Part shown: in pieces, positions 16,305 through 23,971 of the stretch
Position numbering within the stretch: the first letter of the stretch is position 1
How the letters are laid out: each line of letters opens with the position of its first letter
The notes under the pieces: model-generated
Database searches by the model: none
What the model saw: the letters and a program-made list of their open reading frames with translations, nothing else
Told to the model about the DNA's origin: nothing
Program-made: the position numbers and the translations under genes
DNA from: Bacillota bacterium
GTDB taxonomy: Bacteria; Bacillota; Sulfobacillia; JAJYWN01; JAJZPE01
Assembly: GCA_021811325.1 (NCBI GenBank)
Contig: JAJZPE010000014.1
Span: forward strand, 1 to 33,912
Length of the DNA stretch: 33,912 bases
Direction of reading: 5' to 3'

Positions 16305-18986
16305 TCATTCCGTGGCCGCCGTGGCGCATACCTGCACCTGCACTTTCTCGATGTAAGTGTCGATCACGAAGACCGACCGCTCCGGGAACCGGTAGCTGAG
16401 CCGGACGGTGACGGCCGCGGCCACCTCGAACGTGCCGGGCCTGGCCCAGACGACGCTGAAGACGGGGCCGGGGTCGATGCTCACGGTCTTGCCGTCGCTG
16501 AAGGGCGGGTCGTCGACCTCGGCGGAGACCCTGAACTCGGCAGGTTTTCCGGTGACCCACATCTTCGGGCCGTCGATGACGATCTTGACCCGGGGCTCGC
16601 GGATGGTCTCGGCCTTGAACTCGCGACGGAGCGCGTCGCCGCCCTCGGGGACGGTGACCTCCCACGTCAATTGGCGGATGACGGCGCCGGCCTCATTGAT
16701 TGAGCGGGCCGTGGCCGTATACTTGCCGGGCGCGTAGGTGTGGCTCCGGGTCACGTCGGTATGGGCCGGGTCCAGGTCTTCGGCCCCGGTCCCATCGCCG
16801 AAGTCCCACTCCCACTTCTGGTGGACGGTCCGGCGGGCCACCCGGTGGGTCGTCTTCTTGCTGCGGCGGATGACCGCGATGGTCGGCGGAGGACCGGCCT
16901 TGCCGGTTCCGGGACCGTTGCCGCCTTCGCCCCCGGTGTCGCTGTCTCCGGGGGCACCATCCCCGGGATCGCCGCGGCCCCCGTCGGACGCCGGTCCGGC
17001 GGCGCTTTCGGGGACCCAGGTGATCCGGTAGACGACCTGGGCGGGCGCCTTGGTCCCGGGGTCGAGCACCCGTTCCAGCCCCGGCTCGGCCTTGAACCGC
17101 AGGCCGACCAAGACCCGGCGGCAAGCCCCGCCGAAACTCCCGAGGTCGGCCGATAACGGGCTGGCCGGGCCGGCGCCGTTCAACTCGATTCGTTCCGTGG
17201 TCCCGTCGTCGCTTTCCGCGTAGGCCCAGGCCGCCAGGACCAGACCCGGCTCGCGCCGCGATGGCGGGGACAGCTCGACGACGAGCCGCCCGGGACCCGA
17301 CAACAGGTCGCTCTGGACTTCGAGGTAGGACGGCCGGTTGGCGACGGCCTCCAGCTTCCCCTCGGTCTTCCACGTCCCCGCCCCCGCGGGCACCTTGTCG
17401 CGCGGGCGGACGGGCTTCGGCCTTGCTCCCCCGCCCAACTCGCTCAGGATGAGGTCCTGCACATCTCGCCGTTCCAGGAGCGACGCGGGGTCGGCCGAGG
17501 GCGCCCCGCGGACGACGATGAACGAGTCATTCTCCCGGACCGGCAGGCTCATCGACCGAAGCTCGGTTCGCAGGTCGTTGGCCAACGGCTTGACGGCCCC
17601 GGTCAGGGCCGGCAGCGCGGCCCAGAGGTTCGGCCAGTTCGGGGCGATGGTGACGTAGCGCGGGTCGGGCGGGCCGGCGGCCGTCGCGAAGTCCCCGAGG
17701 TTCTCCAGAGTCAGGCGCCTGGCCGCTTCGCGCTCGTTCCAGAACTTCAGGAAGTAATTGGCCAGGATGACCTCGCCGCGGCCGGGCGCCGCTCCACCGG
17801 CCGGCGGCAGGACGTATTCCTCGGCGGTCAGGCGGGCGGCTGGGGCGGCCCAGGCGTCAAAGTCCAGGAGCTTGGTGGCCGCCAAGCCCTCGACCTGACT
17901 CAGCCGTTCCGCCAAGGCCCGCGCGCCCAGGCTCTCGGCCAGGCGGGTCAGGAGGTCGACGACCAGCCGCTTCAATCCGCCCGATTTGGCCTTCGTCAAG
18001 ACCTCGGTGAGGCCGAGGTCCTTCAGGGTCAGGGGTCTCTTCTCCTGGAACAGGCGGGCGAAGTTATACTCGGCCGCCCGGGCCGCCTCGACCTCGAAGA
18101 AAGCGCGGGTCAAGGATTCGTCTATCTCTGGCGGGCGCCGGGCCAGCTCGGCCAGAGCCGGATAACGGTCGATGGCCGGCGGCGCCTGGGCCCCGGCGAT
18201 GGCCTGGCCAAAGAGCTCCTTTTCCTTGTGGGCCAACCAACTCAGGAAGTCGGGGTAGTTGCCGCCCTCGGAGGAGAACTTGTCGTCGCGATAGTACCTG
18301 GCCACCAACGGCTCATAGACCGAGTAGGCCCGCGTGGCCAGGTAGGCCGCCTCATCGAGGGGCTCCGGGTCGGACGGCCTCTCCCCTGCGGGCAGCCTCC
18401 CGAGTGCCGTCCGGAAGGCCACCTGCCGCTCGAGCTGGGCCGCGAGCCGGAGGGCGGTCGCCGCGAAGGAGCCCCGATTGGGCGGGGCCACCATGATCAG
18501 CGTCCTCACGGGGATGGGAGCTTCCATGACCAGCATCGCCAACCTCGCCGCCAGGCTCGACGGCCCGACGGCGATCAGGTCGACCCGCGTGTCGTCGGCG
18601 GCCTGCGCCTGACGCACGGCGGCGGTTACGTCGGCGGCCTCCAGGACGTAGTCCCCCTCCCCGCCGACGACCACGAGGAGGTCACGACCGTCGGCGTACC
18701 CGCTCGACCGAAGGCACTCGAAGAGCCTGCCGCCAGAGCCCTCGGGGCCCACGTAGACCAGGGGGACGCGGCCGCCGCCCGGACCCGCCGAACCACCGGC
18801 CCGCTCCCCACCGGCCCGCTCCCCACCGGCCCGGCCTCCGCCGGTCCGCTCCCCGCCGGCGTCCTCCCGCGACCCGGCCAGAGCGGCCGCCCCGCCGTTC
18901 ACAGCCAGGACTTCGAGAGCCACCATGACGGCACACGCCAGGGACACCAACCTTCGCCACCGGAACGCGCGCAACCAACCGGACAC
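16305..18986 (-). CDS. Secreted protein: alpha/beta-hydrolase-like + PKD domain
   Basis: An 893-aa protein. The N-terminus is a Sec-type signal (basic RAFRWRRL, then a hydrophobic stretch to about residue 38). A Gly/Arg/Glu low-complexity spacer follows (42-72). Residues about 73-200 resemble a lipase/PGAP1-like alpha/beta hydrolase: VPLVYVGPEGSGG, VDLIAVGPSSLAARLA where the usual GHSMGG is G141-P-S143-S-L, and TLIMVAPPNRGSFAA in place of TPHRGS. The nucleophile Ser may be kept, but the last Gly is lost, so activity is uncertain. Residues 700-785 form a PKD domain (WEWDFGDG...HTYAPGKYTATA), and 795-890 look like a second beta-sandwich. GTG 18986 has GGAGGGG 7 nt upstream; ATG 18992 is too close to it. 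It follows the upstream gene by 2 nt, so the pair is coupled. Confidence 0.75.
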   Translation of the reverse strand: MSGWLRAFRWRRLVSLACAVMVALEVLAVNGGAAALAGSREDAGGERTGGGRAGGERAGGERAGGSAGPGGGRVPLVYVGPEGSGGRLFECLRSSGYADGRDLLVVVGGEGDYVLEAADVTAAVRQAQAADDTRVDLIAVGPSSLAARLAMLVMEAPIPVRTLIMVAPPNRGSFAATALRLAAQLERQVAFRTALGRLPAGERPSDPEPLDEAAYLATRAYSVYEPLVARYYRDDKFSSEGGNYPDFLSWLAHKEKELFGQAIAGAQAPPAIDRYPALAELARRPPEIDESLTRAFFEVEAARAAEYNFARLFQEKRPLTLKDLGLTEVLTKAKSGGLKRLVVDLLTRLAESLGARALAERLSQVEGLAATKLLDFDAWAAPAARLTAEEYVLPPAGGAAPGRGEVILANYFLKFWNEREAARRLTLENLGDFATAAGPPDPRYVTIAPNWPNLWAALPALTGAVKPLANDLRTELRSMSLPVRENDSFIVVRGAPSADPASLLERRDVQDLILSELGGGARPKPVRPRDKVPAGAGTWKTEGKLEAVANRPSYLEVQSDLLSGPGRLVVELSPPSRREPGLVLAAWAYAESDDGTTERIELNGAGPASPLSADLGSFGGACRRVLVGLRFKAEPGLERVLDPGTKAPAQVVYRITWVPESAAGPASDGGRGDPGDGAPGDSDTGGEGGNGPGTGKAGPPPTIAVIRRSKKTTHRVARRTVHQKWEWDFGDGTGAEDLDPAHTDVTRSHTYAPGKYTATARSINEAGAVIRQLTWEVTVPEGGDALRREFKAETIREPRVKIVIDGPKMWVTGKPAEFRVSAEVDDPPFSDGKTVSIDPGPVFSVVWARPGTFEVAAAVTVRLSYRFPERSVFVIDTYIEKVQVQVCATAATE
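18795..18854 (-). repeat. 15-bp tandem repeat encoding Gly/Arg spacer
   Basis: Four 15-bp units; the first two (ACCGGCCCGCTCCCC on the plus strand, 18795-18809 and 18810-18824) are identical and the others diverged. They encode the G-G-E-R-A type spacer just after the signal peptide of the PKD protein. Confidence 0.8.
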
Positions 18987-18988
18987 GC

Positions 18989-19798
18989 TCATTCCCCTCC
19001 GCTCGATGGACTTGCCATGAAACACGGCCGAACGGGAGACGCGGTATCGCCGACGACCATCTCGCCCTGCGTCCACCACCCGTGGTTGGCGACGATGAGA
19101 CGAGAGACCGGGACCCGCCCGGCGAGGGCTTCCTCCATCACCCGGCGCCATTCGTCGCCGGGTTCGATGACCCGGACCGTCCCTCCGTCGTTCACCCATA
19201 GGCGGGCGTAGCTCTCGCCCGGGCGCAGCGTGAGCTGGTTTCCGAGGTGTTCGATGACGGCCGCCCCGGCGGCCTCGATCGACAGCAGGGCGAGCGGGCC
19301 GCTGACGAGCCGCTTGGACGGGTCGATGGACCCGAGGTCACCAAGCCGGCGGCTCAGGCCGAGCGACCGGCCCAGGTCGAAGCGCCAGGGCAGGCGGCGG
19401 ACCGCCAGCAACCCCTCGCCGAGTGGCACGTCGAAGTCCTCGGCCAGGTAGCGGACGAGGGCCCGGTAACGCCCTCGCGGCACGAGTCCCCGGCGCGCCA
19501 CGACCAGCCTTCGCCGGTCGGCGTCGATGGTCACTTCGGGGCCCGGCGCCAGACCCGGCACGATGGCCGCTTGCAAGACCCGGTTGTCCGTCTCGGTGAT
19601 TGTGAGGAGCAGGAACCGCGCGGAGTCAGGCCGCCCCGCTCGGCACCCGGCACCTTCGGACAGAGCCGCGACCGCCCAGGCCGCGGCGAGGCAGACGGCG
19701 GCAACGATGACAACGGCAACGACGGCCAGCGTCCTCCGGACCGCGGCCGACCGCGGGTCTCCTTCCCCGTTCGGCCCGTAAGGGAACCAGAAAGACAC
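18989..19798 (-). CDS. Membrane-anchored extracytoplasmic protein, unknown
   Basis: A 269-aa protein. Residues 1-20 are cytoplasmic. One hydrophobic segment (TLAVVAVVIVAAVCLAAAWAVAAL) anchors it, and about 220 residues lie outside. The outer part begins SARFLLLTITETDNRVLQAAIVPG and contains RYRALVRYLAEDFDVPLGEGLLAV and GNQLTLRPGESYARLWV. I do not recognise the family. The arrangement (anchor, short strand, then an alpha/beta region) is only loosely like LytR-CpsA-Psr proteins, without their conserved Arg and Asp motifs. GTG 19798 has GAGAGGGGG 6 nt upstream; the longer frame lacks a ribosome site. It is translated just ahead of the PKD protein, so a joint envelope function is likely. Confidence 0.68.
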   Translation of the reverse strand: MSFWFPYGPNGEGDPRSAAVRRTLAVVAVVIVAAVCLAAAWAVAALSEGAGCRAGRPDSARFLLLTITETDNRVLQAAIVPGLAPGPEVTIDADRRRLVVARRGLVPRGRYRALVRYLAEDFDVPLGEGLLAVRRLPWRFDLGRSLGLSRRLGDLGSIDPSKRLVSGPLALLSIEAAGAAVIEHLGNQLTLRPGESYARLWVNDGGTVRVIEPGDEWRRVMEEALAGRVPVSRLIVANHGWWTQGEMVVGDTASPVRPCFMASPSSGGE

Positions 19799-19981
19799 GG
19801 CGATCCCCCTCTCGAAAAGACGGCCGGCAGCTTTCGGTGGGCCTCGCCGATTCCCTTCCGCCCCGAATCCCTGTCGAACGAAAAGGCCGTGGCCCGGGTT
19901 TCCACCCGGACCGGGGCCGAAAGCAAAGCCCCGCGCGCCATGGTTGGCAGCGGGGCCCATCTTCTCCCGAACCTTGGGTCA

Positions 19982-19990
19982 TGGTATACT
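19982..19990 (+). promoter_or_regulatory. Extended -10 promoter of MATE gene
   Basis: TGGTATACT (19982-19990): TGn plus a -10 with five of six consensus bases. A weak TTCTCC lies 17 nt upstream. The start TTG 20025 is about 28 nt after the expected transcript start, and the longer open frame would begin upstream of this promoter. Confidence 0.6.
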
Positions 19991-20024
19991 GGTCGTGGCT
20001 ATCGCCGGAAAAGAGGCACCACTG

Positions 20025-21383
20025 TTGGCTTTGACGCAGCGTAAGATTCGCCAAGACATCTTCCGCATGGTCTGGCCGGCGACCATGGAGAGCGTCCTTC
20101 AGTTCACCGTGGGCATCGTCGCCACGGCCATGGTCGGCCGGCTCGGAGCCGTTTCCATCGGCGCCGTCGGGCTGAGCCAGCGCCTCTTGCAGACGGTCTG
20201 GGCGCTCTCGCAGGCGGTGACCGTCGGCGCGACGGTCCTCGTCGCCCAGGCCTACGGCGCCGGCAGGCGGGACGCCGCCGGCCGTTCGGCCAGGCAATCA
20301 CTGCTCGTCGCCCTGTTCGGCAGCGCCGCCTTCACCCTGGCCGTCCTGGCCGGGCCAAGCCGGCTGCTCGGCCTGTTCCATCCGACCGCCGACGTCCTCG
20401 GCGTGGCCGTCGGCTACCTGCGCATCGTCGCCTGGGGCGTGCCCTTCACCATGCTCATGCTGGTCATCGGGAGCATCATGCGGGGCGCCGGCGATACCCG
20501 TACGCCGCTTTCCATCGCCATCCTCGTCAACGTGGTCAACGTCGCCGGCAACTACCTCTTGATTTTCGGCCATCTGGGCTTCCCGGCCCTGGGCGTGCGC
20601 GGTTCGGCCGTGGCCACCCTGGTGGCCCAGGCGACGGGCGTCCTCGTCGCCGGCTACCTGCTCTTCACGCCGGGACCGCGCTTCGGCCTCAGGTTCTGCG
20701 CCTCGTGGCGCCCGGACGTCGCCGAGTTCCGCCGCCTCCTCGGCATCGGCGTCCCGGCCGCCGCTGAGTCGCTGGCCTGGCAGTTCGCGGCCGTCCTCCT
20801 GACCATCCTGATCGTCAGTTTCGGCACCGTCGCCCTGGCCGCCCACACTCTGGGCATCCAGGCCGAAGGCCTGTCCTACATGCCCGCCGCGGGCTTCGCC
20901 ATCGCCTCGACGACGCTGGTCGGCCAGAGCCTCGGGGCGCGCGACCCCGGCCTCGCCCGGCGCTACACGGCGGAGACCGCCCGCTGGGCCGGGTACATGA
21001 CCCTCATGACCACGGCGGCCCTGGTCTTCTTCCCGGCCACGGTGATGGGCTTTCTGACCAACGATCAGGCGGTCGTCGGGCTGGGGGCCAAGTACCTGAG
21101 GTTGATGGGCCTGGCCCAACTGCCACAGCAGCTCGGCGGCGTCCTCAACGGGGCCCTGCGCGGCTCGGGCGACACGCGGAGCCCGATGCTCATTGCCTTC
21201 GCCGGGCTGTGGCTGATCCGCCTGCCCCTCGCCTTTCTCCTCGGCCGTCACTTCGGCCTGGGGATCATCGGCGTGTGGGTGGCCATGACCCTCGACCTCT
21301 TCGTCCGCTATGGCCTTATCCACCTGACCTACGTCCGGCGCCAGCGGGGCTTCGCCTCACGGGCCGCCGATCTCGGTCAGTAG
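20025..21383 (+). CDS. MATE-family efflux transporter
   Basis: A 452-aa, 12-segment multidrug or metabolite exporter of the NorM/DinF-type MATE superfamily, driven by H+ or Na+. Features are IFRMVWPATMESVLQFTVGIVATAMVGRLGAVSIGAVGLS at the start, GSIMRGAGDTRTPL in the first half, and the matching NGALRGSGDTRSPM in the second, the internal repeat of the family. TTG 20025 has AAGAGG 8 nt upstream and puts the start where MATE proteins normally begin. The last 27 bp overlap the convergent rhomboid gene. No regulator is linked, so the substrate is unknown. Confidence 0.93.
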   Translation: MALTQRKIRQDIFRMVWPATMESVLQFTVGIVATAMVGRLGAVSIGAVGLSQRLLQTVWALSQAVTVGATVLVAQAYGAGRRDAAGRSARQSLLVALFGSAAFTLAVLAGPSRLLGLFHPTADVLGVAVGYLRIVAWGVPFTMLMLVIGSIMRGAGDTRTPLSIAILVNVVNVAGNYLLIFGHLGFPALGVRGSAVATLVAQATGVLVAGYLLFTPGPRFGLRFCASWRPDVAEFRRLLGIGVPAAAESLAWQFAAVLLTILIVSFGTVALAAHTLGIQAEGLSYMPAAGFAIASTTLVGQSLGARDPGLARRYTAETARWAGYMTLMTTAALVFFPATVMGFLTNDQAVVGLGAKYLRLMGLAQLPQQLGGVLNGALRGSGDTRSPMLIAFAGLWLIRLPLAFLLGRHFGLGIIGVWVAMTLDLFVRYGLIHLTYVRRQRGFASRAADLGQ

Positions 21384-22310
21384 GTCCTTGGCCGGCTGGT
21401 AGTCCGGGTTGACCGCCAAGGCCTGTTTGAGGGCGACCTTGGCTTGGTCGCGCCGGTCCGTCCGGACGTAGATGATGGCCAGGTTGTAGTAGGCCGCCGC
21501 GTTCTCCGGGTTGCCGGACACAGAGGCCTGATAGAGCCGCTCGGCCGTGCCGTAATCCCCGGCTTCGGCGGCCTTGTTGGCGCCCATGAAGTCGTAGAAC
21601 CACTTGGAGCGCGGTGGGTGCAGCGAGAAGGCGACCGCCCCGGCGAAGACGGCGACGATGAGGACCGAGGCCAGGGCCTTGCGCCACGGGCGTTCGGCGG
21701 TCCGCGGCGCCACTATGTAACTGGTCCCGAGCCCACCGAGGAGCCCACCGACGTGGGCATAATTGTCGATGCCCGGGTTGACGAGTCCGAAGCCCAGGTT
21801 GATCAGGAGGGGCGGAAGGATGGATGACCACACGCCGCGTCCGATCCGTCGCCGGTTGGCGATGGCGAAGTAGACAAAGGCCCCGAAGAGCCCGAAGATG
21901 GCTCCCGAGGCCCCCACGGAAAGGCTCGGGCTGAAGATGAGGCTGGTCACCGTGGAGATGACCCCGGCGACCAGATAGATGGCGAGGAAACGGCCGCGGC
22001 CGAAGAGATACTCGACCCCGACCCCCAGGCTATAAAGGGCGTAGGTGTTGAGCAGCAGGTGGACCAGGCCGGCGTGGAGGAAGATCGGCGTCACCAGCCG
22101 CCAATACTGGCCGGACCAGATGAGCACGTCGTACTTTGCCCCGAAACGGATGAGGGCCTGCGGGTCGCCCCGGCCGGCGATGTCCGTCACCGCCCAGACG
22201 ATGACGTTCACGGCCATCAGGGCGTAGGTCAGGAGCGGCCTGGGCGCGGGCCAGCGGGCGGGCGCGGGCGTGGGCTCGGGCGGCCGGCCGTCCTCCGGGT
22301 AGTCGCTCAT
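21357..22310 (-). CDS. Rhomboid intramembrane serine protease with TPR tail
   Basis: A 317-aa membrane protein. A Pro-rich cytoplasmic N-terminus (1-25) precedes six or more hydrophobic segments. The catalytic serine lies in GASGAIFG (S135) and the histidine in NYAHVGGLLGG (H186), the rhomboid dyad; the upstream HLLLNTYALYSLG matches the HxxxN oxyanion motif. After a seventh segment (about 212-230), residues 245-317 contain two TPR repeats (KAAEAGDYGTAERLYQASVSGNPENAAAYYNLA and following), as in YqgP-like rhomboids. It starts at ATG 22310 inside the murB stop (ATGA overlap), so it is coupled to murB. It probably cleaves membrane-protein substrates; none is evident here. Confidence 0.93.
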   Translation of the reverse strand: MSDYPEDGRPPEPTPAPARWPAPRPLLTYALMAVNVIVWAVTDIAGRGDPQALIRFGAKYDVLIWSGQYWRLVTPIFLHAGLVHLLLNTYALYSLGVGVEYLFGRGRFLAIYLVAGVISTVTSLIFSPSLSVGASGAIFGLFGAFVYFAIANRRRIGRGVWSSILPPLLINLGFGLVNPGIDNYAHVGGLLGGLGTSYIVAPRTAERPWRKALASVLIVAVFAGAVAFSLHPPRSKWFYDFMGANKAAEAGDYGTAERLYQASVSGNPENAAAYYNLAIIYVRTDRRDQAKVALKQALAVNPDYQPAKDLLTEIGGP

Positions 22311-23242
22311 CCTTCGCCGACTATCCGGATCTCCGGGGCCAGGTCCACGTCGAACCTGGCGCGGACCGCCGCCCGGATGCGTTCGATGAGTTCCATCACG
22401 TCGGCCGCGGTAGCCTCGCCGCGGTTGACGATGAAGCCGGCGTGCTTCTCGGAGACCTGGGCGCCGCCGACCCTCGCCCCGCGCATCCCGGCCTCGGTGA
22501 TCAGCGGGCCGACGTGATGGCCCTGCGGGCGCCTGAAGACGCTCCCGGCGCTGGGCCACTCGAGGGGCTGCTTCTCGGCGCGGAGGCGGTCGAACTCGGC
22601 CATCCGGGCCTCGATGGCCGAACGCTCTCCAGGCCGCAAGGCCAGCTCCGCGCGCAGCGCGAGGAGGCCGCCGCCCTGCAGGGCGCTGTGCCGGTGGCTG
22701 AAGTCCAGGTCGCCCTTGGACAGCCAGGCACGGGTGCCGTCGGGCCGCATCACCTCGACCCGCTCGACGACGTCCTTCATCTCGCCGTCGTAAGCCCCGG
22801 CGTTCATCACCAGGGCGCCGCCCAAGGAACCCGGGATGCCGCAGGCGAAGGCCAGACCGTCCAGACCGCGCGAGGCGGCCAGCTTCGAGAGTTCGACCAG
22901 GGCCAGGCCGGCCCCGGCGCTGATGGTCCCGTCGTTGACGTCGGCCCGGTCGAGGCCCCGCCCGACGCGGACGACCAGCCCGCGGAGGCCCTGGTCGCGA
23001 ACGAGCAGGTTGGTCCCGCGGCCGATGACCGTCAGCGGCACCGCAGCCTTGTCGGCCCAGAGGAGGAGCCGGCGGAGGGAGTCCTCGTCGCCGGGCGTGG
23101 CCAGGATGTCGGCCGGCCCGCCGATGTGGAACGAGGTGTGCTCGCTCATCGGGGCGTCGACGACGAGGTCGAGCCCGGGGAGCATCTCCCTGAGCTTCTC
23201 GGCCAGTTCCGCGCGGCGCCCGCGGTTGTACATCTGGGCCAC
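22307..23242 (-). CDS. murB: UDP-N-acetylenolpyruvoylglucosamine reductase
   Basis: A 311-aa FAD-dependent cytosolic enzyme that reduces UDP-GlcNAc-enolpyruvate to UDP-MurNAc with NADPH, in peptidoglycan precursor synthesis. FAD-binding motifs TSFHIGGPAD and VIGRGTNLLV are present, and GIPGSLGGALVMNAGAYDGEM is typical of the short type IIb enzymes. Catalytic S234 is in GSVFRRP, with E304 in PEIRIVG and R184 in FSHRHSAL. GTG 23242 has AGGGG 8 nt upstream; the longer frame (to 23305) adds residues unlike the family. It leads a two-gene operon with the rhomboid protease. Confidence 0.95.
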   Translation of the reverse strand: MAQMYNRGRRAELAEKLREMLPGLDLVVDAPMSEHTSFHIGGPADILATPGDEDSLRRLLLWADKAAVPLTVIGRGTNLLVRDQGLRGLVVRVGRGLDRADVNDGTISAGAGLALVELSKLAASRGLDGLAFACGIPGSLGGALVMNAGAYDGEMKDVVERVEVMRPDGTRAWLSKGDLDFSHRHSALQGGGLLALRAELALRPGERSAIEARMAEFDRLRAEKQPLEWPSAGSVFRRPQGHHVGPLITEAGMRGARVGGAQVSEKHAGFIVNRGEATAADVMELIERIRAAVRARFDVDLAPEIRIVGEG

Positions 23243-23322
23243 TGTCCCTTCCCCTTTCGTCGATGCCGTCCCCACGTGCGCCCGGCGCCACATCCCAGAC
23301 CGCATCCCGGAGGCGACCGTTC

Positions 23323-23868
23323 TTGCTGACCAGAGACCAGTTTCGCAAGGTCTACGAACGCCTCGACCAGGTGACCCCGCTCCGCGAGGACTGCGGCCTC
23401 CTGTGTAGCCGCCAGTGCTGCGCCGAGTGGGAGAAGGGGGCCGGCATGTACCTCCTGCCCGGGGAGGAGGTCATGTTCACCCGCGACGAGGACTGGCTGC
23501 GCTGGGAGGTCCACTCGACCGACGAGTACGAGTTCTGCCCGGCGTGGCACGGTGACTTCTTCTTCGTCGCCTGCACGAAGCCCTGCCCGCGCGACCGCCG
23601 GCCGTTCGCCTGCAGGACGTTCCCTCTCGCCCCATATCTTACTCCAGACGGCCGACTGACCATCCTCTTCGACGACAACGGCATCCTGATTTGCCCGCTG
23701 GTCCGGGAAGGCCGCCTGGAGCGGCTCGACCCCCGCTTCGTCAAGGCCGCCCGGCAGGCCTGGGAGATTCTCCTCACCGATGGCCTCATCCGGGCCGATG
23801 TCGAATGGCAATCGCGTCAACGTGACGTCACCGGCTCGGGCTGGACGCGCCTCTTTCGCGGGTTGTAG
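23323..23868 (+). CDS. YkgJ-like Cys-cluster protein
   Basis: A 181-aa, probably cytoplasmic protein of the YkgJ/UPF0153 type. Conserved cysteines are C24, C28, C32-C33, then C72, C84, C88 and C97 in RPFACRTFPLAPY. This is the pattern thought to chelate zinc or an iron-sulfur cluster. GMYLLPGEEV after the first Cys group is typical. TTG 23323 follows GGAGG (23309-23313) by 9 nt; an ATG at 23263 would add a basic, Ser-rich extension without a ribosome site. It is divergent from murB with about 80 bp between the starts. The molecular role is unknown. Confidence 0.78.
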   Translation: MLTRDQFRKVYERLDQVTPLREDCGLLCSRQCCAEWEKGAGMYLLPGEEVMFTRDEDWLRWEVHSTDEYEFCPAWHGDFFFVACTKPCPRDRRPFACRTFPLAPYLTPDGRLTILFDDNGILICPLVREGRLERLDPRFVKAARQAWEILLTDGLIRADVEWQSRQRDVTGSGWTRLFRGL

Positions 23869-23896
23869 GCCCTTCGCAGCCCGAGATGACGATCAA

Positions 23897-23932
23897 GGGC
23901 AGCCACGGCGCCATGCCGGGCTGCCCCATTTT
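23897..23932. terminator. Hairpin terminator between convergent genes
   Basis: GGGCAGC (23897-23903) pairs with GCTGCCC (23920-23926), with an inner GGC/GCC extension. The plus strand continues CATTTTC, serving the YkgJ-like gene. The minus strand (after the DUF2225 gene) has only TTGATC. Confidence 0.6.
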
Positions 23933-23971
23933 CATGCTCTCCCCCGCGCTCCTTCTCGAGGCGGGCTCGCC

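Noticed and set aside
23840-23950. 35-aa frame on the minus strand after the DUF2225 gene, with a purine-rich site before it
   Set aside because: It overlaps the terminator hairpin and the 3' end of the YkgJ-like gene. The composition is not convincing.
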